Of a DNA stretch of 5,064 nt, positions 1 to 5,064 are shown piece after piece. Source of the stretch: Bacteroidales bacterium (GTDB taxonomy: Bacteria > Bacteroidota > Bacteroidia > Bacteroidales > P3); assembly GCA_031271725.1 (NCBI GenBank), contig JAISVE010000125.1:1-5064 (forward strand). The letters run 5' to 3'. Every line of letters begins with the position of its first letter. Position 1 is the stretch's first letter. Both the position numbers and the translations under genes were made by a program. The notes under the pieces were generated by a model. That model was not told where the DNA came from. It ran no database searches and saw nothing but the letters and a program-made list of their open reading frames with translations.

Positions 1-1295
1 AAACCGTAAAACGCCGTTGCACTTATCTCAACACTTTTACCATGCTCGTAAAGACCTGCTCCGCTAACAATACCGTAATTATCCGGCTCAGCGGTTACTG
101 TTACCCTTTTACGGGTTGGCGTGAAAACACCAACTATTATTTTCTCACCATCAATAGTAATTGTTTTGTCCTGGTCGGTTGATATTGTATCCCCGTTTAC
201 AATCCAAAAACGAAATTCGTTTTTAGGCTGCGGAATTGCTTTTAAGTTAAATTCGGAAAAATGCTCATAAGTACCTGCGGGGCTTGCTTCTGCTGCATAT
301 TCACCATTACCCTGCATTGTTACGCTAACAGGATAAGTGTTTATTTCAAACACTGCATTTATGGCTGTGTCTTGCAAAACATTAAATATTAGTGTCGGCT
401 CTGTTCCGAGTTGCACTCCGTTTGATTGCCATTCAACAAAATGATAACCCTCATCTGCTGTTGCGGTTAAAGTTGCTGTTCTATTGTGTAGATAATTACC
501 GCTACCGGTAGTTATGCCGTTTGCACCCGATACGGCTACAGTGTAAACGCTTGTATCAAAAATTGCAGTAAAATGATAGCTGTTTTCAATGCGTTCGTTT
601 TCTAAAAACATATAGGGATTATCGGTAATTATGCTGCCTTGCGGTGTACCATCTATAAACATTTCCCAACCTTCGAACGTAAATCCGTAATCGGCAAATG
701 CTTCTACTTTTGCCTGTTCTGTTATTACAAATTGGCTATATGTGTTATCGCCTGTTGTTGTACCTCCTTTTACTTCGGCAACAGATGTTGTAACATTATG
801 GGTTATTTCCTTAAATACCGCTTCGTATGTGATGTCACCCTGCAAACTTGCAATTTCTGCCGACACGGGCTCTTTTGTAAAGGCATCACGCCAACCTGCA
901 AATTCGCAATGTTCTTCTGCTGTTGCCGTGCCTGTTACAGCGTGGAAATGCTTGTACGTGCCGCTGCCTGTTGTGTAGCCAAGTTCGGGAGCAGGTGTGC
1001 CGTCTTCCCTTACTGCAAGAAATTGCACGTTGTGGGTATTGGTATCAAATCGGGCCACAATATTTTCGTTCTTGCTCAATACAAATGTATAGTCAGGATC
1101 TTCTGAAAGAAATACGCCTTCACTTGTATAAAATCCAACAAAGTGGAAGTCCACACCAAAAGCAGACGCATCAACTTTCGGATATACTGTGCTTCCGCAT
1201 AACCGCTCAATATTTGTCCTTTTATCTTCAGGGTTACCCGGATTATAAAACCATGCCGTGCCCGGTCCTTCACTTGCTATTTCTGCAGTGTAAAA
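1..1295 (-). repeat. Tandem InlB-B/Flg_new-type beta-repeats, at least six copies, last one cut by the edge
   Basis: Protein-level repeats in the large secreted protein, roughly residues 346-429, 432-507, 511-592, 595-662, 665-737 and 741 onward (cut). Each copy starts with a short beta-strand such as YTVAVSG or HNVTTSV. A 'GSGxYxH' turn (GSGTYKH, GSGNYLH, GAGLYEH) and an alternating 'TLTATA' strand follow. Next comes an aromatic 'F-x-x-W' core (FAGW, FEGW, FVEW, FRFW), and the copy ends in A-V-F or similar (EAVF, TAIF, NAVF, VGVF). The first copy is the most diverged (FVGF in place of F-x-x-W). This is the pattern of the divergent InlB B-repeat / Flg_new family, which builds extended stalks in bacterial surface proteins. 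Copies are diverged in DNA sequence, so recent expansion is unlikely. The placement of copy boundaries is approximate. Confidence 0.75.
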
Positions 1296-2330
1296 CGGAC
1301 CTAACACAATAGTAATGCCGGCAGACGGACTGCTTACGCCATCTCCCTCTATTCCTGTTGCTCCACTAAAAGCACTAAGATTACATGTATAAATTGCAAC
1401 TACGGTATAATTGCCCTCATCATTCGTTGTTGCGTTATTGATAGTATAAGAAGTGCCGATTGCACCTTCTATATCTACACCATTCCTACGCCATTGATAT
1501 GTGTATGTTCTAACACCGTCTGTAGTAATCGGATTTTTTACCGAGAGGGTAACATTACCACCTTGGCAAACTACACTTTCACCCTCTATTTCAGGAGTTG
1601 CAACCGGGTAATCGAAAGATATTATTACACGACCACCCGCGCCTGCACCACCATACGCATCTCCAATACCTGACCCACCACCTCTATATGCACCGGAGCC
1701 ACCACCACCGGGAAAATTTCCCGAATAGCCATCCCCTTGTGTAGATATATTGCTTGTATTGCTTCCACCGTTAGGCGAACCACCTCCGTACCCACCCTGA
1801 TCTCCATTACCACCTCTATTACCTGTTAAATTTTGATCTCCTGTTGAACCACCACCACCGTTACCACCGCCACCTGACGGAATTTTTGAACTAAAAATAT
1901 CTATCGCACACGCAAGATATGCCCTTCCTCCACCACTACCGCCATTTGCTGTTGCTGTAATTCCATTGTAAGTAAACTTACTCGCAGCACCTGCTGTACC
2001 GGCACTGTTTCTTGCAGCCGTACCGGCACCGGAGCCGACAGTTACTGCCATTGAGCCACCACCGACACCAAAATTTCTTACTGTATATCCACCACCACCA
2101 CCACCACCTGCTACCGCTACATTACCGCAAGAATTGTAAGATGAGCCACCGGAGCCGCCTCCACCCCATGCCTGACCTGTCACACTTGTTGCTGCAGCAG
2201 GAATTGTCACAGTCCAACTTCCTGCATTATCATAAGTTACTTTTACTTGTTGTGCTTGAGAAATTGCCCCAAGAGTTAACAGGGCTGCACTTAAAAGGAA
2301 TTGGAACAATAGTACAAAATTTTTCTTCAT
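1..2330 (-). CDS. Large secreted glycine-rich / Ig-like / InlB-repeat surface protein, C-terminus beyond left edge
   Basis: A minus-strand frame is open from ATG (2330-2328) to the left edge, giving 776 complete codons and no stop. The start is firm: an in-frame TGA lies two codons upstream (2336-2334) and a signal peptide follows at once. Residues 1-26 have Lys-Lys, a hydrophobic core and a likely cleavage after SQA (A26). Residues 30-238 form a glycine-rich domain. It opens with the typical 'GSWTVTIPAAATSVTGQAWGG', has 68 Gly in residues 51-233, a run of seven Gly (75-81), and closes with 'GGRVIISF'. Residues 245-343 are Ig-like (CQGGNVTLSV, YQWRRNG, NDEGNYTV; Cys255 and Cys316). From residue 346 to the edge run divergent InlB-B/Flg_new-type repeats. 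This architecture suggests an exported, surface-displayed or released adhesin-like protein; ligand and function are unknown. A T9SS sorting domain is expected at the unseen C-terminus, by inference from the family and the neighbour at 3807-5064. It is divergent from hpt. Confidence 0.9.
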   Translation of the reverse strand, partial: MKKNFVLLFQFLLSAALLTLGAISQAQQVKVTYDNAGSWTVTIPAAATSVTGQAWGGGGSGGSSYNSCGNVAVAGGGGGGGYTVRNFGVGGGSMAVTVGSGAGTAARNSAGTAGAASKFTYNGITATANGGSGGGRAYLACAIDIFSSKIPSGGGGNGGGGSTGDQNLTGNRGGNGDQGGYGGGSPNGGSNTSNISTQGDGYSGNFPGGGGSGAYRGGGSGIGDAYGGAGAGGRVIISFDYPVATPEIEGESVVCQGGNVTLSVKNPITTDGVRTYTYQWRRNGVDIEGAIGTSYTINNATTNDEGNYTVVAIYTCNLSAFSGATGIEGDGVSSPSAGITIVLGPFYTAEIASEGPGTAWFYNPGNPEDKRTNIERLCGSTVYPKVDASAFGVDFHFVGFYTSEGVFLSEDPDYTFVLSKNENIVARFDTNTHNVQFLAVREDGTPAPELGYTTGSGTYKHFHAVTGTATAEEHCEFAGWRDAFTKEPVSAEIASLQGDITYEAVFKEITHNVTTSVAEVKGGTTTGDNTYSQFVITEQAKVEAFADYGFTFEGWEMFIDGTPQGSIITDNPYMFLENERIENSYHFTAIFDTSVYTVAVSGANGITTGSGNYLHNRTATLTATADEGYHFVEWQSNGVQLGTEPTLIFNVLQDTAINAVFEINTYPVSVTMQGNGEYAAEASPAGTYEHFSEFNLKAIPQPKNEFRFWIVNGDTISTDQDKTITIDGEKIIVGVFTPTRKRVTVTAEPDNYGIVSGAGLYEHGKSVEISATAFYG
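1617..2243 (-). other. Glycine-rich domain (residues about 30-238) of the large secreted protein
   Basis: The domain is bracketed by two ordinary beta-strand segments: an N-terminal 'SWTVTIPAAATSVTGQAW' and a C-terminal 'GGRVIISF'. Between them the chain is very rich in Gly, Asn, Ser and Ala, with short hydrophobic strands interspersed (YTVRNF, MAVTV, SKFTYNG, RAYLACAIDIF). Two Cys occur, at 68 and 141. The pattern 'T(F/V)xVPxGVTSVxVxxWGGGGGGG ... GGxGxVxIxY' is known from many bacterial extracellular proteins and recalls Pfam's glycine-rich domain families. That comparison is by eye. The domain may fold into packed polyglycine-II helices, as in the glycine-rich regions of ALK/LTK receptors and some phage adhesins, but this is inference. 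Confidence 0.75.
2091..2108. repeat. (ACC)6 trinucleotide microsatellite inside the polyglycine tract
   Basis: Six perfect ACC units on the plus strand read as six GGT glycine codons (residues 75-80) of the glycine-rich domain. A GGA glycine codon follows at residue 81. Gain or loss of units by replication slippage would change the number of glycines without shifting the frame. Confidence 0.85.
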
Positions 2331-2347
2331 ATTTCAAAACTTTTGCG

Positions 2348-2360
2348 CATGTGGCACATG
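2348..2360. promoter_or_regulatory. Interrupted palindrome CATGTG-G-CACATG, possible operator or leader hairpin
   Basis: Two perfect 6-bp inverted arms are separated by a single G. The element lies 17 bp upstream of the ATG of the glycine-rich protein gene. If transcription starts near the candidate -7 element at 2521-2528, it is well inside the transcribed leader. There it could act as a site near the ribosome-loading region, or simply be chance. A one-base loop cannot close, so an RNA hairpin would lose its innermost pairs; a DNA-binding half-site pair is the easier reading. No regulator can be named. Confidence 0.3.
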
Positions 2361-2520
2361 TGTTAAACATCAATACGGCACGTAGAATTGCGCTAATTTT
2401 TTTGCGCTGCGAATTTACGATTATTCACCCTGTTTTAACTCCTATATAAAGTATGGAATTTACCGAAATTTCAATGATTTTCTCCTGCCATAACATTAAC
2501 AATGCTTAATACGCTGAAAA

Positions 2521-2528
2521 CAAATATA
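2521..2528 (-). promoter_or_regulatory. Candidate Bacteroidota -7 element TATATTTG for the glycine-rich protein gene
   Basis: Read on the minus strand, the bases are TATATTTG, a full match to the Bacteroidota -7 consensus TAnnTTTG. A TTTG on the same strand at 2557-2554 could serve as the -33 box, but the gap of 25 nt is longer than the usual 19-21. Use of this promoter would give a 5' leader of roughly 180 nt before the ATG at 2330. Transcription from it is inferred only. Confidence 0.4.
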
Positions 2529-2638
2529 ATATATACTAAAACTTATCTTTCCTCAAAATATGCCAATATTACCGAAATCTTACACTTTATTTGCATAAAC
2601 TTGCAATTGAGAAGCAACACATTTTATTAAAATTTTCC

Positions 2639-2646
2639 TAACTTTG
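2639..2646 (+). promoter_or_regulatory. Candidate Bacteroidota -7 element TAACTTTG for hpt-adk
   Basis: A full match to TAnnTTTG ends 23 nt before the hpt ATG, implying a short leader of roughly 15-20 nt. No convincing TTTG is seen at the -33 distance. The leader is A-rich (AAACAGAAG) with no clear Shine-Dalgarno sequence, as is normal in this phylum. Position and orientation make it the best candidate promoter for the two-gene operon. Confidence 0.55.
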
Positions 2647-2669
2647 CATGCCATATAAACAGAAGTTAT

Positions 2670-3230
2670 ATGGAACAGAATATTACAGTACAGGGCAAAG
2701 ACAATATAGTCGTTCAAGGTGAAGAATTCAAGCCCTTTCTCGACCAACAAGCATTAAGCAATATTATTGAGGCATTAGCCGAACAGATAAACCGGGATTA
2801 CGCTGAAAAAGACCCCATTTTTCTTGTTGTGCTTAACGGATCATTTATGTTTGCTTCCGATCTTCTAAAACGTATTAAAAGCTCTTGCAGAGTTTCTTTT
2901 GTTAAAATGGCATCTTATAACGGAAAGAAAACCACAGGCTCGGTTAAGGAACTGATAGGTATAAACGAAGATTTAGAAGGACAACATGTTGTTATTCTGG
3001 AGGATATTATTGATACCGGTATTACCATCAACCAACTTTTGAATATAATAAACGAAAAAAATCCTGCATCCGTAAGGGTATGCACAATGTTTTTCAAACC
3101 CAAAAAATTCCAAAAGGATTATGAAATTCACTATATCGGCAAAGAAATTTCAAATGAATTTATTATAGGTTACGGATTAGATCTTAATGGCTATGTTCGC
3201 AACCTGCCTATAGTATATCAACACGTATAA
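2670..3230 (+). CDS. hpt: Hypoxanthine (guanine) phosphoribosyltransferase
   Basis: A 186-residue cytosolic type I phosphoribosyltransferase. It transfers the ribose-5-phosphate of PRPP to hypoxanthine, and probably guanine, giving IMP or GMP plus pyrophosphate in purine salvage. The key elements are present in order. The pyrophosphate loop is LNGS (55-58). The flexible loop carries S82-Y83. The PRPP motif 'VVILEDIIDTG' (107-117) holds the acidic pair E111-D112 and the catalytic Asp D115. The purine-contacting Lys is K143 in FFKPKK. The C-terminal 'IGYGLDLNGYVRNLP' (166-180) holds D171 and R177. These correspond by eye to human HPRT residues D137, K165, D193 and R199. The length is normal apart from an N-terminal extension of about a dozen residues before 'VQGEEF'. 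ATG 2670 is the only plausible start, because the next in-frame Met is residue 60. adk follows 3 nt after its stop. Confidence 0.95.
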   Translation: MEQNITVQGKDNIVVQGEEFKPFLDQQALSNIIEALAEQINRDYAEKDPIFLVVLNGSFMFASDLLKRIKSSCRVSFVKMASYNGKKTTGSVKELIGINEDLEGQHVVILEDIIDTGITINQLLNIINEKNPASVRVCTMFFKPKKFQKDYEIHYIGKEISNEFIIGYGLDLNGYVRNLPIVYQHV

Positions 3231-3233
3231 TTT

Positions 3234-3803
3234 ATGCTTAATTTAATCATTTTCGGTGCGCCCGGCGCGGGCAAAGGCACACAATCGGAAAATCTTGTGA
3301 AAAAATTCGGTCTTGCCCATGTTTCTACCGGTGACTTGCTGCGTAAGGAAATGGCAGACGAAACCCCGCTCGGCAAGGAAGTGCGCGAGATAATTGCAGC
3401 AGGAAATCTTGTTTCCGATGAAATTGTAGGCAAAATGATTGCCGAATTTGTAAGCAAAAACAAAACAGCAAAAGGCATTCTTTTTGACGGCTACCCTCGC
3501 ACATTAAAACAGTGCGAAGTGCTGCAAAATATCTTTGAGCAGGAGTCCTTGCAACTTTCAGGTGTTGTGGGCTTGGAGGTAGAGCAAGACGAACTTATCA
3601 GACGTTTGTTAAGACGTGCCGAAATCCAAAACCGCCCTGACGACACTGAGGAAGTTATTCGCGCAAGATTTAAGGAGTACGAAGACAAAACTGCTCCCGT
3701 TATGGATTTTTACAAAAGCAAAGGACTTTACTTTCCTGTTGAAGTGAACGGTACTCTCGAAGAGAATCTTGCGAAAGTTGAAAAATTAGTTGTTACTCTT
3801 TAA
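3234..3803 (+). CDS. adk: Adenylate kinase, short-lid type
   Basis: A 189-residue cytosolic kinase that interconverts ATP + AMP and 2 ADP. It sets the adenylate energy balance and feeds nucleotide synthesis. The P-loop is GAPGAGKGT (8-16). The AMP site is shown by 'STGDLLR' (31-37), 'FDGYPRT' (84-90, R89) and Q93. The lid arginines lie in 'RRLLRRAEIQNRPDDT' (123-138), and R143 and R145 follow in the next helix. The lid itself is only a few residues long, with no zinc-binding Cys. This is the short form usual in Bacteroidota and distinct from the ~214-residue E. coli form. The ATG lies 3 nt after the hpt stop, so the two are co-transcribed and probably translationally coupled. Many Bacteroidales have obgE next in this cluster; here the gene instead meets a convergent peptidase gene 3 nt after its stop. 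Confidence 0.96.
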   Translation: MLNLIIFGAPGAGKGTQSENLVKKFGLAHVSTGDLLRKEMADETPLGKEVREIIAAGNLVSDEIVGKMIAEFVSKNKTAKGILFDGYPRTLKQCEVLQNIFEQESLQLSGVVGLEVEQDELIRRLLRRAEIQNRPDDTEEVIRARFKEYEDKTAPVMDFYKSKGLYFPVEVNGTLEENLAKVEKLVVTL

Positions 3804-3817
3804 GACCTACCTCTTAA
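3800..3817. terminator. Weak symmetric hairpin across both convergent stop codons, doubtful terminator
   Basis: TTAAGA (3800-3805) and TCTTAA (3812-3817) can pair around a 6-nt loop. The structure straddles the adk stop (3801-3803) and the peptidase stop (3807-3809). The stem is short and AT-rich, and neither strand has a T-run after it, so it does not meet the criteria for a rho-independent terminator. It is listed because it is the only symmetric structure at a junction where both transcripts must end. Confidence 0.2.
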
Positions 3818-5064
3818 TTACTTTCACAGTTTCACCGTCAAGTTTGATTAAATAAATGCCTGCGGGCAAGTTCCGTATGTCAATCCTGCTTTGTTCTGCA
3901 CTTGCCTTATGGCAGGCAACACGCAAACCGAGAGAATTGTAAATATAAATATCGCTTCCGGCAACAGTTGGTTGCAAAGTTATTTCTTCTCCCGCAGGAT
4001 TCGGATAGGCACGCAGAGCCATTGCTTTTTTGTCTGATGTTATCGGCGCAAGGTCATTAGACACAACTATAGGAGCACGAATTACATTCACAGTATAATT
4101 CTTTTGCGTTACTCCATTTTGAGCAGTAACAAGAATATTCACAATGTTGCTGCCCACATTCAATTCTTTATTCGTAACATTCCCGATAAGCGTTGCGCTT
4201 GAACTTGCAAGCGTTCCGGTAACGGAAATATCCACAATATTATTTTCCACATTTACCGAATAGTCTGTTGTATCCGAATTAAATTCAGGCTGCAAAACAC
4301 CTGCAGAAAGTTCAATGCTTTTCAAACTTGCATCGCCGGACGCATCATAGGGACACCAGCAAATATCATCAATCGCAATTTGCGCATTATTAGTGGTAGT
4401 GCTTGCAAGACGAATTTCCATTATAAAACTACCCGAAACATTGATATTCTCAACTTCAAAACAATAGATAGCGGGGTCTTCATCACTTGAATTTCCTATC
4501 ATTTGCGAAGCCCCTTTTAACTCACCGTTTATATACAATTCAAGCTGTCGCTTGGCAGGACTCTTAAAGGCTTTGCGGAATTTCACTGAAAAGTTTTTTA
4601 TGCCTCCTTCAATAGCGTTGGAAAATAATTTGCTGCCGTCATTTGTACTGCGAAGCAATAATGACTTGCCGTTTATCGGATAGTTTGCACTTCCGCTCGC
4701 ATCGGAACAATGAACATAATTCCATACAATGCCGTTATTGCCTGTAAAACTACCATCTCCATAAGTGTTATTGGTTTTTGCATTGAGTTTATTGAAATTT
4801 TCTACACGGCTGTCTTTGCAATTGATAATTTCCGAAGCACCGTTTGTTACGCCCACTGCATACCAAGCTTGTTCAACAGCGGTATATTCGATTGAGGGAT
4901 TTCCATATAAATCCTCTGTGGCAAGCAAGGAGCCTATACAGGCATCATAATATGTTGAACTCGGACTTAAATAAGTTGTAAGATTACGATAAGCGATTTG
5001 CTGCGCTTTTGCCATTCCTATTCCGGACACCGAATAGGAGTTGCCCAAATCATTTGTATCGGTG
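3807..5064 (-). CDS. Secreted M4-family (thermolysin-like) metallopeptidase, C-terminal part, T9SS-sorted
   Basis: The frame is open at the right edge and ends at TAG (3809-3807), leaving the last 418 residues. An in-frame TTG at 5048 is not a credible start, because coding sequence of the same domain continues upstream (TDTNDLGNSYS). Residues 1-72 match the end of the M4 C-terminal helical domain (GIGMAKAQQIAYRNLTTYL, then 'LLATEDLYG' and 'AWYAVGV'). The catalytic HExxH motif and the other active-site residues would lie outside the window. Residues about 87-240 form a beta-sandwich module (TYGDGSFTGNNGIVWNYVH, 'KFRKAF', 'RQLELYINGELKG', 'NAQIAIDDICW') of a kind seen in Bacteroidota exported proteins. 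Residues about 244-330 are a cadherin-like beta-sandwich domain (ASLKSIELSAGVLQPEF, 'TTDYSV', 'QKNYTVNV'). Residues 349-418 are a T9SS sorting domain. The protein is probably exported and released or anchored at the cell surface; its substrate is unknown. Confidence 0.85.
   Translation of the reverse strand, partial: TDTNDLGNSYSVSGIGMAKAQQIAYRNLTTYLSPSSTYYDACIGSLLATEDLYGNPSIEYTAVEQAWYAVGVTNGASEIINCKDSRVENFNKLNAKTNNTYGDGSFTGNNGIVWNYVHCSDASGSANYPINGKSLLLRSTNDGSKLFSNAIEGGIKNFSVKFRKAFKSPAKRQLELYINGELKGASQMIGNSSDEDPAIYCFEVENINVSGSFIMEIRLASTTTNNAQIAIDDICWCPYDASGDASLKSIELSAGVLQPEFNSDTTDYSVNVENNIVDISVTGTLASSSATLIGNVTNKELNVGSNIVNILVTAQNGVTQKNYTVNVIRAPIVVSNDLAPITSDKKAMALRAYPNPAGEEITLQPTVAGSDIYIYNSLGLRVACHKASAEQSRIDIRNLPAGIYLIKLDGETVKVIKR
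3810..4019 (-). other. Type IX secretion C-terminal sorting domain
   Basis: The last 70 residues of the peptidase carry the hallmark segments of the Por_Secre_tail / TIGR04183 type A signal. These are 'AYPNPAGEEITLQ' at the start, 'SDIYIYNSLGLRVA' in the middle, 'IDIRNLPAGIYLIKL' near the end and a final 'ETVKVIKR'. In the known pathway this domain directs the periplasmic protein through the outer-membrane translocon and is then removed, usually with transfer to A-LPS. It is the strongest taxonomic marker in the window and implies the host encodes the Por/Spr/Gld T9SS machinery. Confidence 0.93.

Larger units (their letters stand above)
2331..2669. promoter_or_regulatory. Divergent intergenic region between the glycine-rich protein gene and hpt
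   Basis: A 339-bp AT-rich spacer between two divergent starts (2330 on the minus strand, 2670 on the plus strand). A plus-strand frame crosses its left part, but it is the antisense shadow of the glycine-rich gene (His and Pro runs opposite GGT codons) and is not a gene. Visible elements are a -7-type motif on each strand (2521-2528 minus, 2639-2646 plus) and a 13-bp interrupted palindrome (2348-2360). There is also a direct repeat TTGCGCT at 2388-2394 and 2402-2408 (14-bp period). No tRNA, riboswitch or rho-independent terminator was recognised here. Confidence 0.7.

Noticed and set aside
639..1312. Plus-strand open frames, some Cys-rich, inside the left third
   Set aside because: They lie entirely opposite the continuous minus-strand frame, which carries clear repeat-domain signatures. 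Their composition is an antisense artefact with no recognisable domains.
1625..1813. Short minus-strand frame starting at ATG in the glycine-rich region
   Set aside because: It is an alternative frame within the long secreted-protein gene, with no upstream signals or recognisable domain.
2091..2108. ACC repeats as part of a CRISPR or other regulatory repeat array
   Set aside because: They are glycine codons within a protein domain. There is no repeat-spacer arrangement.
2012..2449. Plus-strand frame encoding His- and Pro-rich peptide, reminiscent of a metal-binding protein
   Set aside because: The His run is simply the antisense reading of GGT glycine codons, shifted in frame, in the glycine-rich domain. 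The frame overlaps the start and leader of the real gene.
2586..2593. TTTATTTG as a second plus-strand -7 element for hpt
   Set aside because: It mismatches TAnnTTTG at the conserved A, and the full match at 2639-2646 lies closer to the start codon.
5046..5048. TTG as start codon of the right-hand minus-strand gene
   Set aside because: The same frame stays open to the window edge and the M4 domain clearly began further upstream. The gene is cut by the edge and does not start here.

Overview
The window looks like chromosomal DNA from a low-GC member of the Bacteroidota, probably Bacteroidales. Four observations support this. The right-hand gene ends in a type IX secretion (T9SS) C-terminal sorting domain, a system confined to this phylum. 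The -7 promoter-like elements TAnnTTTG match the phylum's unusual sigma-factor consensus. Shine-Dalgarno sequences are weak or absent. The adenylate kinase is the short-lid type of about 190 residues and lies next to hpt. I cannot name a genus.

Layout from left to right. (1) Positions 1-2330, minus strand: the first 776 codons of a large secreted protein whose C-terminus lies beyond the left edge. It has a signal peptide, a glycine-rich domain of about 200 residues (about 37% Gly), an Ig-like domain and at least six tandem InlB-B/Flg_new-type beta-repeats. No stop codon for this frame occurs in the window, so it is easily overlooked. (2) Positions 2331-2669: a 339-bp AT-rich divergent intergenic region with a candidate Bacteroidota -7 element on each strand and a 13-bp interrupted palindrome just upstream of the surface-protein gene. 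(3) Positions 2670-3803, plus strand: hpt (hypoxanthine phosphoribosyltransferase) and adk (adenylate kinase), 3 nt apart and surely one operon. (4) Positions 3807-5064, minus strand: the C-terminal 418 residues of a secreted protein. They comprise the end of an M4 (thermolysin-family) peptidase domain, a beta-sandwich module, a cadherin-like beta-sandwich domain and a complete T9SS sorting domain. Its N-terminus lies beyond the right edge.

How the genes fit together. hpt and adk form a compact purine nucleotide module: Hpt makes IMP or GMP from salvaged bases and PRPP, and Adk balances AMP, ADP and ATP. The two flanking minus-strand genes encode exported proteins (an adhesin-like repeat protein and a peptidase). 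They have no evident biochemical link to purine metabolism. The adk and peptidase stop codons are separated by only 3 nt, so the two transcripts must end inside, or read into, each other's genes.

I found no RNA genes, CRISPR arrays, insertion sequences or phage genes, and no convincing undescribed multi-gene system. The most interesting items are the domain architecture of the glycine-rich protein, the palindrome and possible long leader upstream of it, and the very tight convergent junction.
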